Assembly (NCBI RefSeq): GCF_010122465.1
Contig: NZ_WLZY01000006.1
Location: 1 to 64,000, forward strand
Source: Phytoactinopolyspora mesophila
GTDB lineage: Bacteria > Actinomycetota > Actinomycetes > Jiangellales > Jiangellaceae
Length of the DNA stretch: 64,000 nucleotides
Direction: 5' to 3'
Positions 34,975-42,911 of this stretch are shown here, one piece after another; positions within the stretch are counted from its first letter, which is position 1, and each line of letters opens with the position of its first letter. Both the position numbers and the translations under genes were made by a program. Under the pieces are notes generated by a model. The model was not told the DNA's origin, did not search any database, and saw only the letters and a program-made list of their open reading frames with translations.

Positions 34975-36236
34975 GCGCGCTGGAGATCACCGGCGTCGAC
35001 ATCACTCCGGTCGCGTTCCCCGATCCGCCGCTGCTCAACGTCGCCGGGGTGCACCAGCCGTGGGCGCTGCGCAGCATTATCGAGATACGTACCGGTGACG
35101 GCTTGGTGGGGCTGGGGGAGAGCTACGGCGACGCGGGACACCTAGATCGGCTCCGCCAGGTGGCGGGCGAATTGCCGGGATTGGATGTCTTCGATCTCGC
35201 CCAGTTGCGCCGACGCGTCGCACGCGTCGTCGGTGGCGCAGCCGCGGCGGATCGGCATGGGCTGACCGGCGGGTCGAGCGAGCGCAAGACCGAACTGAGC
35301 GCCTTCTCTCCGTTCGAGGTGGCGATGCTGGACCTGCAAGGCCAGGCCATCGGCCGTCCGGTCAGCGATCTGCTTGGCGGCAGGGTTCGCGACACGGTGC
35401 CGTTCTCGGCCTACCTCTTCTACAAGTGGGCGGCTCACCCGGGCGCCGAGCCGGACGAGTGGGGCGAGGCGCTCGATCCTGAGGGGATCGTCGAGCAGGC
35501 GCGGCGGATGATCGAACTGTATGGATTCGGGTCGGTGAAGCTCAAAGGTGGTGTGTTCCCGCCGGAACGGGAGATCGCTGCCATCCGCGCGCTACGCGCG
35601 GCATTCCCGGCGCTTCCGCTGCGTATCGATCCGAACACGGCATGGACGGTCCAGACGTCGGTCAAGGTGGCGGAGGAGACAGATGGGCTCCTCGAGTATC
35701 TCGAGGACCCGACGCCCACCATCGCCGGGATGGCCGAGGTCGCGAAGCGGGCGCCGATGCCCCTGGCGACCAACATGTGCGTGGTGGAGTTCGCCCACCT
35801 GCCGTCGGCGATCGAACAGGGCGCCGTCGGCGTCGTCCTCGCCGATCACCACTACTGGGGCGGGCTCAAGATGTCCGCTCAGCTGGCTGCCATCTGTGAG
35901 ACCTGGGGTCTCGGGCTGTCCATGCATTCGAACAGCCACCTCGGAATCAGCTTGGCGGCGATGACACATCTGGGTGCGGCCACGCCGCATCTGTCGTATG
36001 CCGCGGACACACATACGCCGTGGCAGAACGGCGTCGACGTCGTCGCGAACCCGCTGGTGTTCACCGGTGGCGCGGTGCCGGTGCCGACCACACCTGGCCT
36101 GGGTGTGTCACTGGACCGGGACGCGTTGGCTCGCCTGCACGAGAACTACGTGCGTTGTGGCATCCGGGAGCGCGACGACACCGGTTACATGCAGAGGTTC
36201 CAGCCCGGCTTCACCAGGAACGACGCGCGCTGGTAA
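34971..36236 (+). CDS. gudD: Enolase-superfamily sugar acid dehydratase, glucarate dehydratase-like
   Basis: A 421-residue Mg-dependent dehydratase. The catalytic KxK is K190/K192 in SVKLKGGV. Metal and active-site residues include D220 and N222 (IDPNTAW), E245-D246 (YLEDP), N268 (ATNMC), D292 and the catalytic H319 in SMHSNSHLG. This layout is that of the glucarate dehydratase subgroup. Its product is the substrate of kdgD, to which it is translationally coupled. Galactarate or idarate could also be used. A long palindrome begins one base after its stop. Confidence 0.92.
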   Translation: MSALEITGVDITPVAFPDPPLLNVAGVHQPWALRSIIEIRTGDGLVGLGESYGDAGHLDRLRQVAGELPGLDVFDLAQLRRRVARVVGGAAAADRHGLTGGSSERKTELSAFSPFEVAMLDLQGQAIGRPVSDLLGGRVRDTVPFSAYLFYKWAAHPGAEPDEWGEALDPEGIVEQARRMIELYGFGSVKLKGGVFPPEREIAAIRALRAAFPALPLRIDPNTAWTVQTSVKVAEETDGLLEYLEDPTPTIAGMAEVAKRAPMPLATNMCVVEFAHLPSAIEQGAVGVVLADHHYWGGLKMSAQLAAICETWGLGLSMHSNSHLGISLAAMTHLGAATPHLSYAADTHTPWQNGVDVVANPLVFTGGAVPVPTTPGLGVSLDRDALARLHENYVRCGIRERDDTGYMQRFQPGFTRNDARW

Positions 36237-36295
36237 CCCCATGATCATGAACACTTGGTGACCATATTGGTTACCAAGTGTTCATGATCATGGGG
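36237..36295. terminator. 27-bp palindrome with TGATCA at convergent ends
   Basis: Arms 36237-36259 and 36273-36295 are perfect, and the pairing continues inward (one G-T) to a 5-base loop ATATT. ATGATCAT is in each arm. It starts immediately after the gudD stop and ends eight bases from the end of the opposing SDR, so it can terminate in both directions. Confidence 0.85.
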
Positions 36296-36303
36296 AGAGG
36301 TGG

Positions 36304-37077
36304 TTAGTAGTGGACCCAGCCGCCGTCGACGTTCAGCACCTGGCCGGTGATGAACGAGCTCTCGTCGCTGGCGAGGAACACGAACGCACCCGTGAGATCG
36401 TCGGCGTATCCGCGGCGTTTGAGTGATTGCGCCGAGACGATACGCTCGAAGACCGCTTGTGGATCGGGGGCGACCTCGGCTTCGTGCTCGGTGCGGATCG
36501 CGCCCGGCATCACGGCGTTCACCCGGATCGAGTCGCCGCCCATCTCCCGTGCCAGCGCGCGGGTGAGTCCCACGATGCCGGCCTTGCTGGCGGTGTAATG
36601 CACGGCCCCGGGCTGACCGGTCTCGACCATGACGCTCGTGACGTTGATGACGCAGGCGTGCTCGCTGGCGCGCAGATCAGGGTAGGCCGCGCGGGTCAGG
36701 AGCCAGGATCCACGCAGATTGACCTGGTGAACGTGGTCCCATTCCTCGACCGTGAGCTCGTGCCACGGGGCGCGTGATGACGCCGCCGCGTTGTTGACGA
36801 CGATGTCGATGCCGCCGAACTCCGATCGGGTGACGGCAGCCAAACGCTCCACCGCGTCCGGGTCGGCCAGGTCTGCTGCCAACGGGAGGACGTGAGCACC
36901 AGCGGCGGCGAGTTCGGCCGCCAGCTTTTCGGCCTGTTCGGTCGGTTCAGGGCGGGGTTCGTGTGCCACGGCCACGGCCGCGCCCTCAGCGGCGTAAGCG
37001 CGTGCGACGGCGGCGCCGATACCGCGTGAGGCGCCGGTCACGATGGCAACCCGGTCAGTCAGGCGTGCGGCTGTCAT
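36304..37077 (-). CDS. Short-chain dehydrogenase/reductase
   Basis: A 257-residue classical SDR with TGASRGIGAAVARAY, NNAAASSRAP and YTASK, plus the tetramer-type C-terminus FITGQVLNVDGGWVHY. The His after AVAVA (HEPRPEP) suggests NADP rather than NAD. It starts in the stop codon of the SMP-30 gene (4-bp overlap), so it should act on the same sugar, perhaps as a sugar or aldonate dehydrogenase. The exact substrate is open. Confidence 0.9.
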   Translation of the reverse strand: MTAARLTDRVAIVTGASRGIGAAVARAYAAEGAAVAVAHEPRPEPTEQAEKLAAELAAAGAHVLPLAADLADPDAVERLAAVTRSEFGGIDIVVNNAAASSRAPWHELTVEEWDHVHQVNLRGSWLLTRAAYPDLRASEHACVINVTSVMVETGQPGAVHYTASKAGIVGLTRALAREMGGDSIRVNAVMPGAIRTEHEAEVAPDPQAVFERIVSAQSLKRRGYADDLTGAFVFLASDESSFITGQVLNVDGGWVHY

Positions 37078-37970
37078 TTGAACGTCCCCGTCTCGACTGC
37101 GGCTTTGGCTTTGCCAAGTCCGGCGTGCCGGGTGCGGGCTTGGAACAGCCTGCCGGCCAGTGGTTCGCGGGCGCTTCGTGATTCGTCGTACCCTTCGCGT
37201 GCTGTGGTGATGAGAAGGTCGCGGCCGTCCGGTCCGCCGAACTCGACGCTGGTGCATTGCGGGGTGTCGAGGTCGATCACCACATCCAGCATGGCCATGG
37301 CGTCGTACCGGCGGATCTGGCCGGACGAGTACATGGCCACCCAGATCCCGCCGTCGGTGTCCATCGCGATACCGTCCGGCAGGCCGTCGTCCCGCGCGAA
37401 ATCGAGGAATGGTTCGCGGTCGAGCACCCGGCCGGAGCGGCTGTCGACTTCGTGAGCCCAAATGGTGCGTTCTCCTGTGTCGACGTGGTAGAGCCGCTTC
37501 TCCCCGGGGCCCCACGCCATCCCGTTGGTCAGGGTAAAGCCGTCGGCCGCTTCGTGGACGACGCCGTCCGGCTCGATCCGCAGGAGGACGCCCGCCAGCG
37601 GGGCCCGATCGGGGGCGATGGCGCCAATCCACAGGCGTCCGTGAGAATCCGCCACGCCGTCGTTGACCAGCCAGCCGTCCTCGAGGGGAAGCTCACACCA
37701 TGGCCCGAGCGGGCGCCATTCGCCGTCGGCTCCCTGCCGGAGGAGATACAGGTCCGTGCCCCGAGCCACGACAACGCCCCCGCTTCGCTCGGGATGAACC
37801 AGTGATGTGCGCTCACCTGTTTGCCATACCGCGACGGCCGGTCCACCCGGGCGGCGGCACCACACCCCGTCGGTGGCGTCGACCCACCACCATGTGTCGC
37901 CGTCCCAGCGTGGGCTCTCACCGAGGACGGTGCGCGGGCCATCGCGCTCAGCGACTAGCTCGGCATGCAC
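37074..37970 (-). CDS. SMP-30/gluconolactonase-family lactonase
   Basis: A 298-residue six-bladed beta-propeller that hydrolyses sugar lactones. The metal Glu is in LGESPRWDGDTWWWVD; WLVNDGVADSHGRLWIGA and LTNGMAWGPGEKRLYHVDT give the Asn and Asp ligands with DGLPDGIAMDTDGGIWVA. GTG 37970 is chosen because GAAGGA lies 10 bases upstream and the lactonase domain begins there. The frame runs to 38054, but that part is AT-rich and promoter-like. It would open the aldarolactone made by Udh. Confidence 0.88.
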   Translation of the reverse strand: MHAELVAERDGPRTVLGESPRWDGDTWWWVDATDGVWCRRPGGPAVAVWQTGERTSLVHPERSGGVVVARGTDLYLLRQGADGEWRPLGPWCELPLEDGWLVNDGVADSHGRLWIGAIAPDRAPLAGVLLRIEPDGVVHEAADGFTLTNGMAWGPGEKRLYHVDTGERTIWAHEVDSRSGRVLDREPFLDFARDDGLPDGIAMDTDGGIWVAMYSSGQIRRYDAMAMLDVVIDLDTPQCTSVEFGGPDGRDLLITTAREGYDESRSAREPLAGRLFQARTRHAGLGKAKAAVETGTFK

Positions 37971-38080
37971 GCCATGCACATCCTTCGAATAGACGGTAGC
38001 CGTGTCATCAGATGTAATGAGCGATTCATTAATCAAATGTAACGTGTCTTTCATGGAGTGAGCCGGCCAGTTGTCCGGTG

Positions 38081-39349
38081 CTAGCGCTCGGCGTGGCTCG
38101 CGAGGGCGGCGTCGATGCGCTCAGTGGCAGCCCGGAGTTCGTCGTCCCCATGCGCGGCCGACACGTACCAGACGCCCCGTGGCGCAACCCAGACGCCGTG
38201 GTTGGCCAGTGTCTTCGCGAACTCGGCGTAACCCGCCAGGTCGAGCTTCGCCAGGCCGGTGTGGTCGTGGATGACCTCGGAGTCGCCGAACGAGACATGG
38301 AAAGCTGCCGGCAGCCCCTGGATGCGGAGCGGGACCCCGTGCCGGGCGGCAAGCTTCTCGATGCTCTCCATCAGCTTGGATCCGTGTGCTTCGACACCGG
38401 CATACGGCGGATGCTCGCGGAGCAAGCTCAATGACGCGATGACGGCGGCGCAGGCGGGGATCGACGAATTGAACGTTCCCGCGTGGGTGACCGCGCCTGC
38501 GAGCATGTCCATCAGACTGGCCTTGCCGGCCAGCGCGGCCACCGGCCAGCCGCCGGCCATGGCTTTGCCGTAGACCGCGAGATCCGGCGTGACGCCGAAG
38601 CGCTCTGCCGCTCCGCCGAGGGCAAGGCGGAAGCCGGTGATGACTTCGTCGAAGATCAGCACGACGCCGCGCTGGTCGCACAGCCGGCGGACGTTCTCGA
38701 GATATCCGGGAACCGGAGGTATCACGCCGGTGTTGCACATGACCGGCTCCACGATCACGGCCGCGATGTCGTCATGCTCGGTGAGCACTGTGTCGAGCGC
38801 GGCGGCGTCGTTGAACGGAACGACGTAGCTGTCCTGAAGGTGATGTGGCAGCTGACCCGCGCTGGCCGGTTCGGATTGGCCGTCGACGGTGGTGCTCAGC
38901 ACGTTGTCCAGCCAGCCGTGGTAGGCGCCGCCGCAGCGGACGAACTTGGTGCGCCCGGTGGCGGCCCGGGCCAGGCGGAGCGCCGCCTGGTCTGTCTCGG
39001 TGCCGGTCACGCCGAAACGCACCTTGTCAGCCCAGCCGAGGCTGTCGAGCAGCAACTCGCCCGCCTGATTCTCCAGCACGTGCTGTGCGCCGAACACGGA
39101 GCCGCGCCGCATTTCGCGGGCGACGGCCTCGGTAACCGACGGCGGGGCGTGCCCAAGGAAGTTGGGGCCCTGGCCGAGCAGGTAATCGACGTAGTCATGG
39201 CCGTCGGTGTCGTACAGCCAGGCGCCGCTGCCGCGCTCGAAGAAGACCGGAGGGCTGGCCAGCCGTACGTTGGAGTGCACCCCGCCTGGTGTGAGGCTGC
39301 AAGCGCGTTCGAAGAGCTCAGCGGATCGGGCGCGCGTCAACGTCGACAC
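38081..39349 (-). CDS. Class III aminotransferase, glutamate-1-semialdehyde aminomutase-like
   Basis: A 422-residue PLP enzyme of fold type I. The PLP lysine is K262 in YGKAMAGGWPVAALAG. LIFDEVITGFRLALGG binds the ring nitrogen and GVTGTETDQAALRLARAATG the phosphate. It resembles HemL, but the catabolic context and the divergent N-terminus argue against a heme role. It may aminate or deaminate a keto or amino acid in the neighbouring D-amino-acid or sugar-acid pathway. A GTTTCA-N5-TGAAAC element lies 115 bases upstream. Confidence 0.88.
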   Translation of the reverse strand: MSTLTRARSAELFERACSLTPGGVHSNVRLASPPVFFERGSGAWLYDTDGHDYVDYLLGQGPNFLGHAPPSVTEAVAREMRRGSVFGAQHVLENQAGELLLDSLGWADKVRFGVTGTETDQAALRLARAATGRTKFVRCGGAYHGWLDNVLSTTVDGQSEPASAGQLPHHLQDSYVVPFNDAAALDTVLTEHDDIAAVIVEPVMCNTGVIPPVPGYLENVRRLCDQRGVVLIFDEVITGFRLALGGAAERFGVTPDLAVYGKAMAGGWPVAALAGKASLMDMLAGAVTHAGTFNSSIPACAAVIASLSLLREHPPYAGVEAHGSKLMESIEKLAARHGVPLRIQGLPAAFHVSFGDSEVIHDHTGLAKLDLAGYAEFAKTLANHGVWVAPRGVWYVSAAHGDDELRAATERIDAALASHAER

Positions 39350-39463
39350 CAGACACCTAACCTTCCCAGTCGTGACGAGAACTCAGGGAGTCCCATCTAA
39401 TAAAATCTCATTGCTGTCTATTGAAACCACACCCTACGACACGACGCGGCCCTTGGCAAAGAA

Positions 39464-39480
39464 GTTTCACTGACTGAAAC
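39464..39480. promoter_or_regulatory. Inverted repeat upstream of aminotransferase gene
   Basis: GTTTCA (39464-39469) and TGAAAC (39475-39480) flank five bases in the 207-bp gap between the aminotransferase and the M81 peptidase genes. A further TTGAAACC half-site is at 39421. It may be the operator of the aminotransferase-lactonase-SDR transcript. Confidence 0.5.
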
Positions 39481-39556
39481 CCCAGCGCCTCTGGATGCGA
39501 TGACCGTTGGCGGATTCTGGTTGGGCTCACCCACGGGTGGGGCGTGGGAGAGGGGG

Positions 39557-41038
39557 TTACCAGGTAGCGTCTGGTTCGAAGGGGAACATGGGGCGCCGCC
39601 GGTGGCGGTAGGTGAAGGAGGACAGGTCGGCGCTGGTCGAGCCGGGCGAGGCCACCCAGATGAGAGCGGTGGCGATCGGCTCGAAAGCCGCGCGCGGAGA
39701 ATGTACACCCTTGGCCGCGATGATCTTCGCCTCGGTCGGCTCGATTCCGACATTGCGGAACTGCACCTGGCTTCGAGTGCCTTCTGGCCGGGAATGGATG
39801 GCGAGCTCGAACCCGTCATCGGTGCGGACGCCCGCCGACGCCCCCAGGTCGAAGAACCGGCTGCCACCATGTGTGGGGGTCGGGTCCTCGAACTTGCCAT
39901 CGGTGACGGCGATGACTTCGCCGGTGATGGGGAACGGGGCGCCGTGCCGGTTGTCGACCTTGCCACCCACGGCCAGATCGACGCGCCCGCCGACGCCGGC
40001 AGCCGCACACGCCTGTACGGCCTCTGGGTCGTAGAGCGATTCGATCAGGCCGCCGACGGCGAGTCTTCGCGCCGCGTGCAGCACGTGGGTGGAGTCTCCC
40101 GGGCTCCCGCCGCCGACGTTGTCGCCCATATCGAGGATGACGACGGGGCCGTCGGGGGCCGCCGCGGCTTCCAGCAGCGCGTCGTCGATGCTGTGCGCGT
40201 CACCGACGAACGACTCTCGCATATCCCATGCGGCATGGGCGAGAGCCTGCGCGACATCGGCGGCCAGCCCGGGGTCGTCCTCGGCGATCGCGAGAAACGA
40301 CATACCCATCTCGGGCACATCCGCGTACGGGAATCCCTCGACCACGCTGACGGACAGGATGCCTGGACGTCGTTCCTGCTCACGCGCCAGCCGCAGCAGC
40401 CCTGCCATCGGCTCGTCGGCGGTACCCTGCCGCAGAATGTTGATCACCAGTGGCGGATCGGCCAGCGCCAGCACCGGTCTGATCTCACCGCGGATCTGCC
40501 GCCCGATCAGCCGCGCGCAAGCCAGGCCTTGTTCGCGGGCGTCGACATGTGGATTGGTCTGGAACACGGTGATGACGTCGGCGGCCCGCACCATCCGATC
40601 CGAGATGTTCGCATGCATGTCGAGCGTGACCCCGACCGGAACTCCGGGTCCCACCACATCACGGACCCGACTGATGAACTCACCGTCGGCGTCGAGGTGA
40701 TGTTCGGCGACAGCGGCGCCGTGCTGGGGCAGCAGGACGCCGTCCCAGGGGCCGTGTTCGCGCAGCGCGCCGAGCATCCGGCGGGTCAGGTGCTCGAACG
40801 CCTCCTCGGTGCTGATGCCGGTGGGGGTCAGCCAGCTGAAGACCAGCGGCACGATCTCGACGCCGGGTTCTTCGGCCTCGTAGGCGAAGAACCCGGCCAG
40901 GATCGACTCGGAGGTGGCGTAACGGTCCCGGATCGCGGCACCTTCGAAGATGCCGCATCGCTGCCAGACGTCGAGGCTGGCCTGAACCGGGGCGAACGAG
41001 TTGGCCTCATGGCCGAAACCCACCGCCGCCAGGCGCAT
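39557..41038 (-). CDS. M81-family metallopeptidase (MlrC/microcystinase C-like)
   Basis: A 493-residue protein of the MlrC family, whose members cleave linear peptides, including D-residue-containing ones such as linearised microcystin. The N-terminal AVGFGHEANSFAP and LPQHGAAVAEHHLDADGEFI carry metal-binding acids and histidines. VILDMGDNVGGGSPGDSTHVL is the family hallmark in the C-terminal domain. Its start overlaps the RidA stop by one base (TGATG), so the two are coupled. No signal peptide is visible, so it acts in the cytoplasm. Confidence 0.9.
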   Translation of the reverse strand: MRLAAVGFGHEANSFAPVQASLDVWQRCGIFEGAAIRDRYATSESILAGFFAYEAEEPGVEIVPLVFSWLTPTGISTEEAFEHLTRRMLGALREHGPWDGVLLPQHGAAVAEHHLDADGEFISRVRDVVGPGVPVGVTLDMHANISDRMVRAADVITVFQTNPHVDAREQGLACARLIGRQIRGEIRPVLALADPPLVINILRQGTADEPMAGLLRLAREQERRPGILSVSVVEGFPYADVPEMGMSFLAIAEDDPGLAADVAQALAHAAWDMRESFVGDAHSIDDALLEAAAAPDGPVVILDMGDNVGGGSPGDSTHVLHAARRLAVGGLIESLYDPEAVQACAAAGVGGRVDLAVGGKVDNRHGAPFPITGEVIAVTDGKFEDPTPTHGGSRFFDLGASAGVRTDDGFELAIHSRPEGTRSQVQFRNVGIEPTEAKIIAAKGVHSPRAAFEPIATALIWVASPGSTSADLSSFTYRHRRRPMFPFEPDATW

Positions 41039-41502
41039 CAGGCGGACACTTTCGCGACGAGCTCGATCTCGACGGGAACGCCGAGCGGGAGGCTCGCCAC
41101 ACCGACCGCGGAGCGCGCATGCCGGCCCTGCTCGCCGAGCACGTCGATCAGCAGGTTGCTCGCGCCGTTCGCGACCGCCGGCTGGGTGGTCAGCCCCGAG
41201 ACGGCGTTGACGAACACCGTCAGCTTCAGGATGCGTTCGACCGGTTCCAGCGAGCCGAAGGTCTCGATCAGCCGGTACAGGCCGTTGGCCGCGGCCTTGC
41301 GTGCTTCCTCGGCGGCCTGCTCGACGGTGACATCGTCACCCACCTGCCCCAGCAGGGGAGCCTCCTCGCCGACGAAGGCCACCTGGCCGGAGACGTAGGC
41401 CACGCCGTCCTGCACGACGACCGCCTCGATGGGCGCACCCGGCGGCAGCTTCGCGGGGGCGTGGGGCATGGCAGCGGTCAGTCGCGCGTCAGGAGTGTTC
41501 AT
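41038..41502 (-). CDS. RidA-family enamine/imine deaminase
   Basis: A 154-residue protein of the RidA/YjgF family, which hydrolyses reactive 2-aminoacrylate and other enamines released by PLP enzymes. The N-terminal GVAYVSGQVAFVGEE and the conserved C-terminal ARSAVGVASLPLGVPVEIELVA, which supplies the carboxylate-binding Arg, are intact. Its place beside a D-serine/threonine dehydratase-like gene fits that chemistry. It is translated just before the M81 peptidase and follows the dehydratase gene by 71 bp. Confidence 0.92.
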   Translation of the reverse strand: MNTPDARLTAAMPHAPAKLPPGAPIEAVVVQDGVAYVSGQVAFVGEEAPLLGQVGDDVTVEQAAEEARKAAANGLYRLIETFGSLEPVERILKLTVFVNAVSGLTTQPAVANGASNLLIDVLGEQGRHARSAVGVASLPLGVPVEIELVAKVSA

Positions 41503-41573
41503 GTGTACCTCTCAACTCGGTTGTGGAACTAGATGGAACTGGGACAAACTCCGGGTTCGGCTGATGAGCGTCG

Positions 41574-42911
41574 CTAGAAGTAGGTCCGGATGGCGGAGAC
41601 GACCCGGTGGTCGTCGTCGACCACCGGGATCGCCCGCCATTTGTCGAATGTGGTGCAAGGATGTGAGACGCCCATGATCACGAGATCACCGACCTGAAGT
41701 TCCCCCTCGGGCGCCGCTGCGGTGTGGAGAAATCCGTGCTGGTCATTGAAATGATCGACGACGACGCCGGAGAGCGCGGCGAGGCTGTCGCCGCGCATCC
41801 GGGACAGAGGCACCGGCATCCGGCCGTCGGTGGAGATATCGCGTTTGCCGGCGTCGACGATCGCCAACCCGGGCTCCGGCGTGGACAGAACTCGGGACCA
41901 CACATGCAAGGCGGGCCGGAAGTCATGTGCGGCGTCACCGGCGAACGGCGAGACTTCCCGATAGGCCCCGTGGTCATGGGTGATGTAGCAGCCGGATCGG
42001 ATCACGACTTCGACGGGCCGGGGGTATCGGTGCCGATCGGCGGTGAAGACCTCGACCACCTGATCGAAGAACGCGCTGCCGCCCGCGGACAGGATCGCCG
42101 GCCGGTGCGCGGGAAACGCCTCAGCGCTCATGAGCTGCTCGGCGGCCTCGCGGATGGTCCCAAGGAATTCGCGGACGGGGGCGACGACGTCCGGCACCCG
42201 CCTGGAGCCGATGACTCCCTCGAATCCGGCGACGCCGGCCAGTTCCAGCTCGGGTGCCGCCGCCACGGCACGGCCTACCTCGACAGCCACCGCGGTGTCC
42301 CGGGCACCGGCCCGGCCCCCCGGGACGCCCATCTCGACCAGCACCGGGACCGGCCGCCCGGATGAGCATTCGCTTAATACCTGCCGCATCGACTCGACGG
42401 CCGCGACGGAATCGGCGAAGACGAAGATCTCGACATCGGGGTCGGCACGCATGCTCTCGGCCACCCAGCGTAGTCCGACCGGGTCGAGACATTCGTTGGC
42501 GATGATGACGCGCCGTGCGCCGAATCCCAACATGGCACGTGCCTGCCAGGGGGTAGCCGCTGTCATAGCCCACGCACCGTGCTCGAGCTGGCGGGCAATG
42601 AGCTCAGGCGACATGGTGGTCTTGCCGTGGGGCGCGATACGGACGCCATGGTTGCCGCAGTACTGCTGCATCAGAGCCAGGTTGTGGGCCAGCGCGCTCT
42701 CGGTGAGGGCAGCCACGGGCGTCGTGAAGTCGCTCGGCAGGCGCCAGCCAGCCGATGGCACATCCGCCGCCGGCATACCCTCGGCCGACGGCGGGAAACT
42801 CTTGCAGCGCCAGTCGATGGTCCATGTGTCCGTGGCCTCGACCGCCGGAATCGTTACTCCCATTGATCTCACGTGGGCCGCCTCGTCTCTCGCATCGGGC
42901 ACTTCCGTCAT
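41574..42911 (-). CDS. D-serine/D-threonine dehydratase or aldolase-like PLP enzyme
   Basis: A 445-residue fold-type III PLP protein with an alanine-racemase N-domain. The PLP lysine is K97 in RIAPHGKTTMSPEL. The C-terminal metal-dependent domain has HDHGAYREVSPF and MGVSHPCTTFDKW, the His and Cys that bind zinc in D-serine dehydratase and D-threonine aldolase. The product is a keto acid via an enamine, or glycine plus aldehyde. It overlaps the deacylase stop by 4 bp, which supports use of D-amino acids released by that enzyme. Confidence 0.88.
   Translation of the reverse strand: MTEVPDARDEAAHVRSMGVTIPAVEATDTWTIDWRCKSFPPSAEGMPAADVPSAGWRLPSDFTTPVAALTESALAHNLALMQQYCGNHGVRIAPHGKTTMSPELIARQLEHGAWAMTAATPWQARAMLGFGARRVIIANECLDPVGLRWVAESMRADPDVEIFVFADSVAAVESMRQVLSECSSGRPVPVLVEMGVPGGRAGARDTAVAVEVGRAVAAAPELELAGVAGFEGVIGSRRVPDVVAPVREFLGTIREAAEQLMSAEAFPAHRPAILSAGGSAFFDQVVEVFTADRHRYPRPVEVVIRSGCYITHDHGAYREVSPFAGDAAHDFRPALHVWSRVLSTPEPGLAIVDAGKRDISTDGRMPVPLSRMRGDSLAALSGVVVDHFNDQHGFLHTAAAPEGELQVGDLVIMGVSHPCTTFDKWRAIPVVDDDHRVVSAIRTYF

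Noticed and set aside
34971-36236. Galactonate or mandelate racemase assignment
   Set aside because: The KxK, DPN, TNM and SMHSNSHLG set fits the glucarate dehydratase group better, and the coupled kdgD gene uses its product.
39500-41398. 632-residue frame antisense to the M81 peptidase and RidA
   Set aside because: It covers two genes with clear family signatures and has a low-complexity Gly/Asp/Val-rich sequence typical of an opposite-strand shadow.
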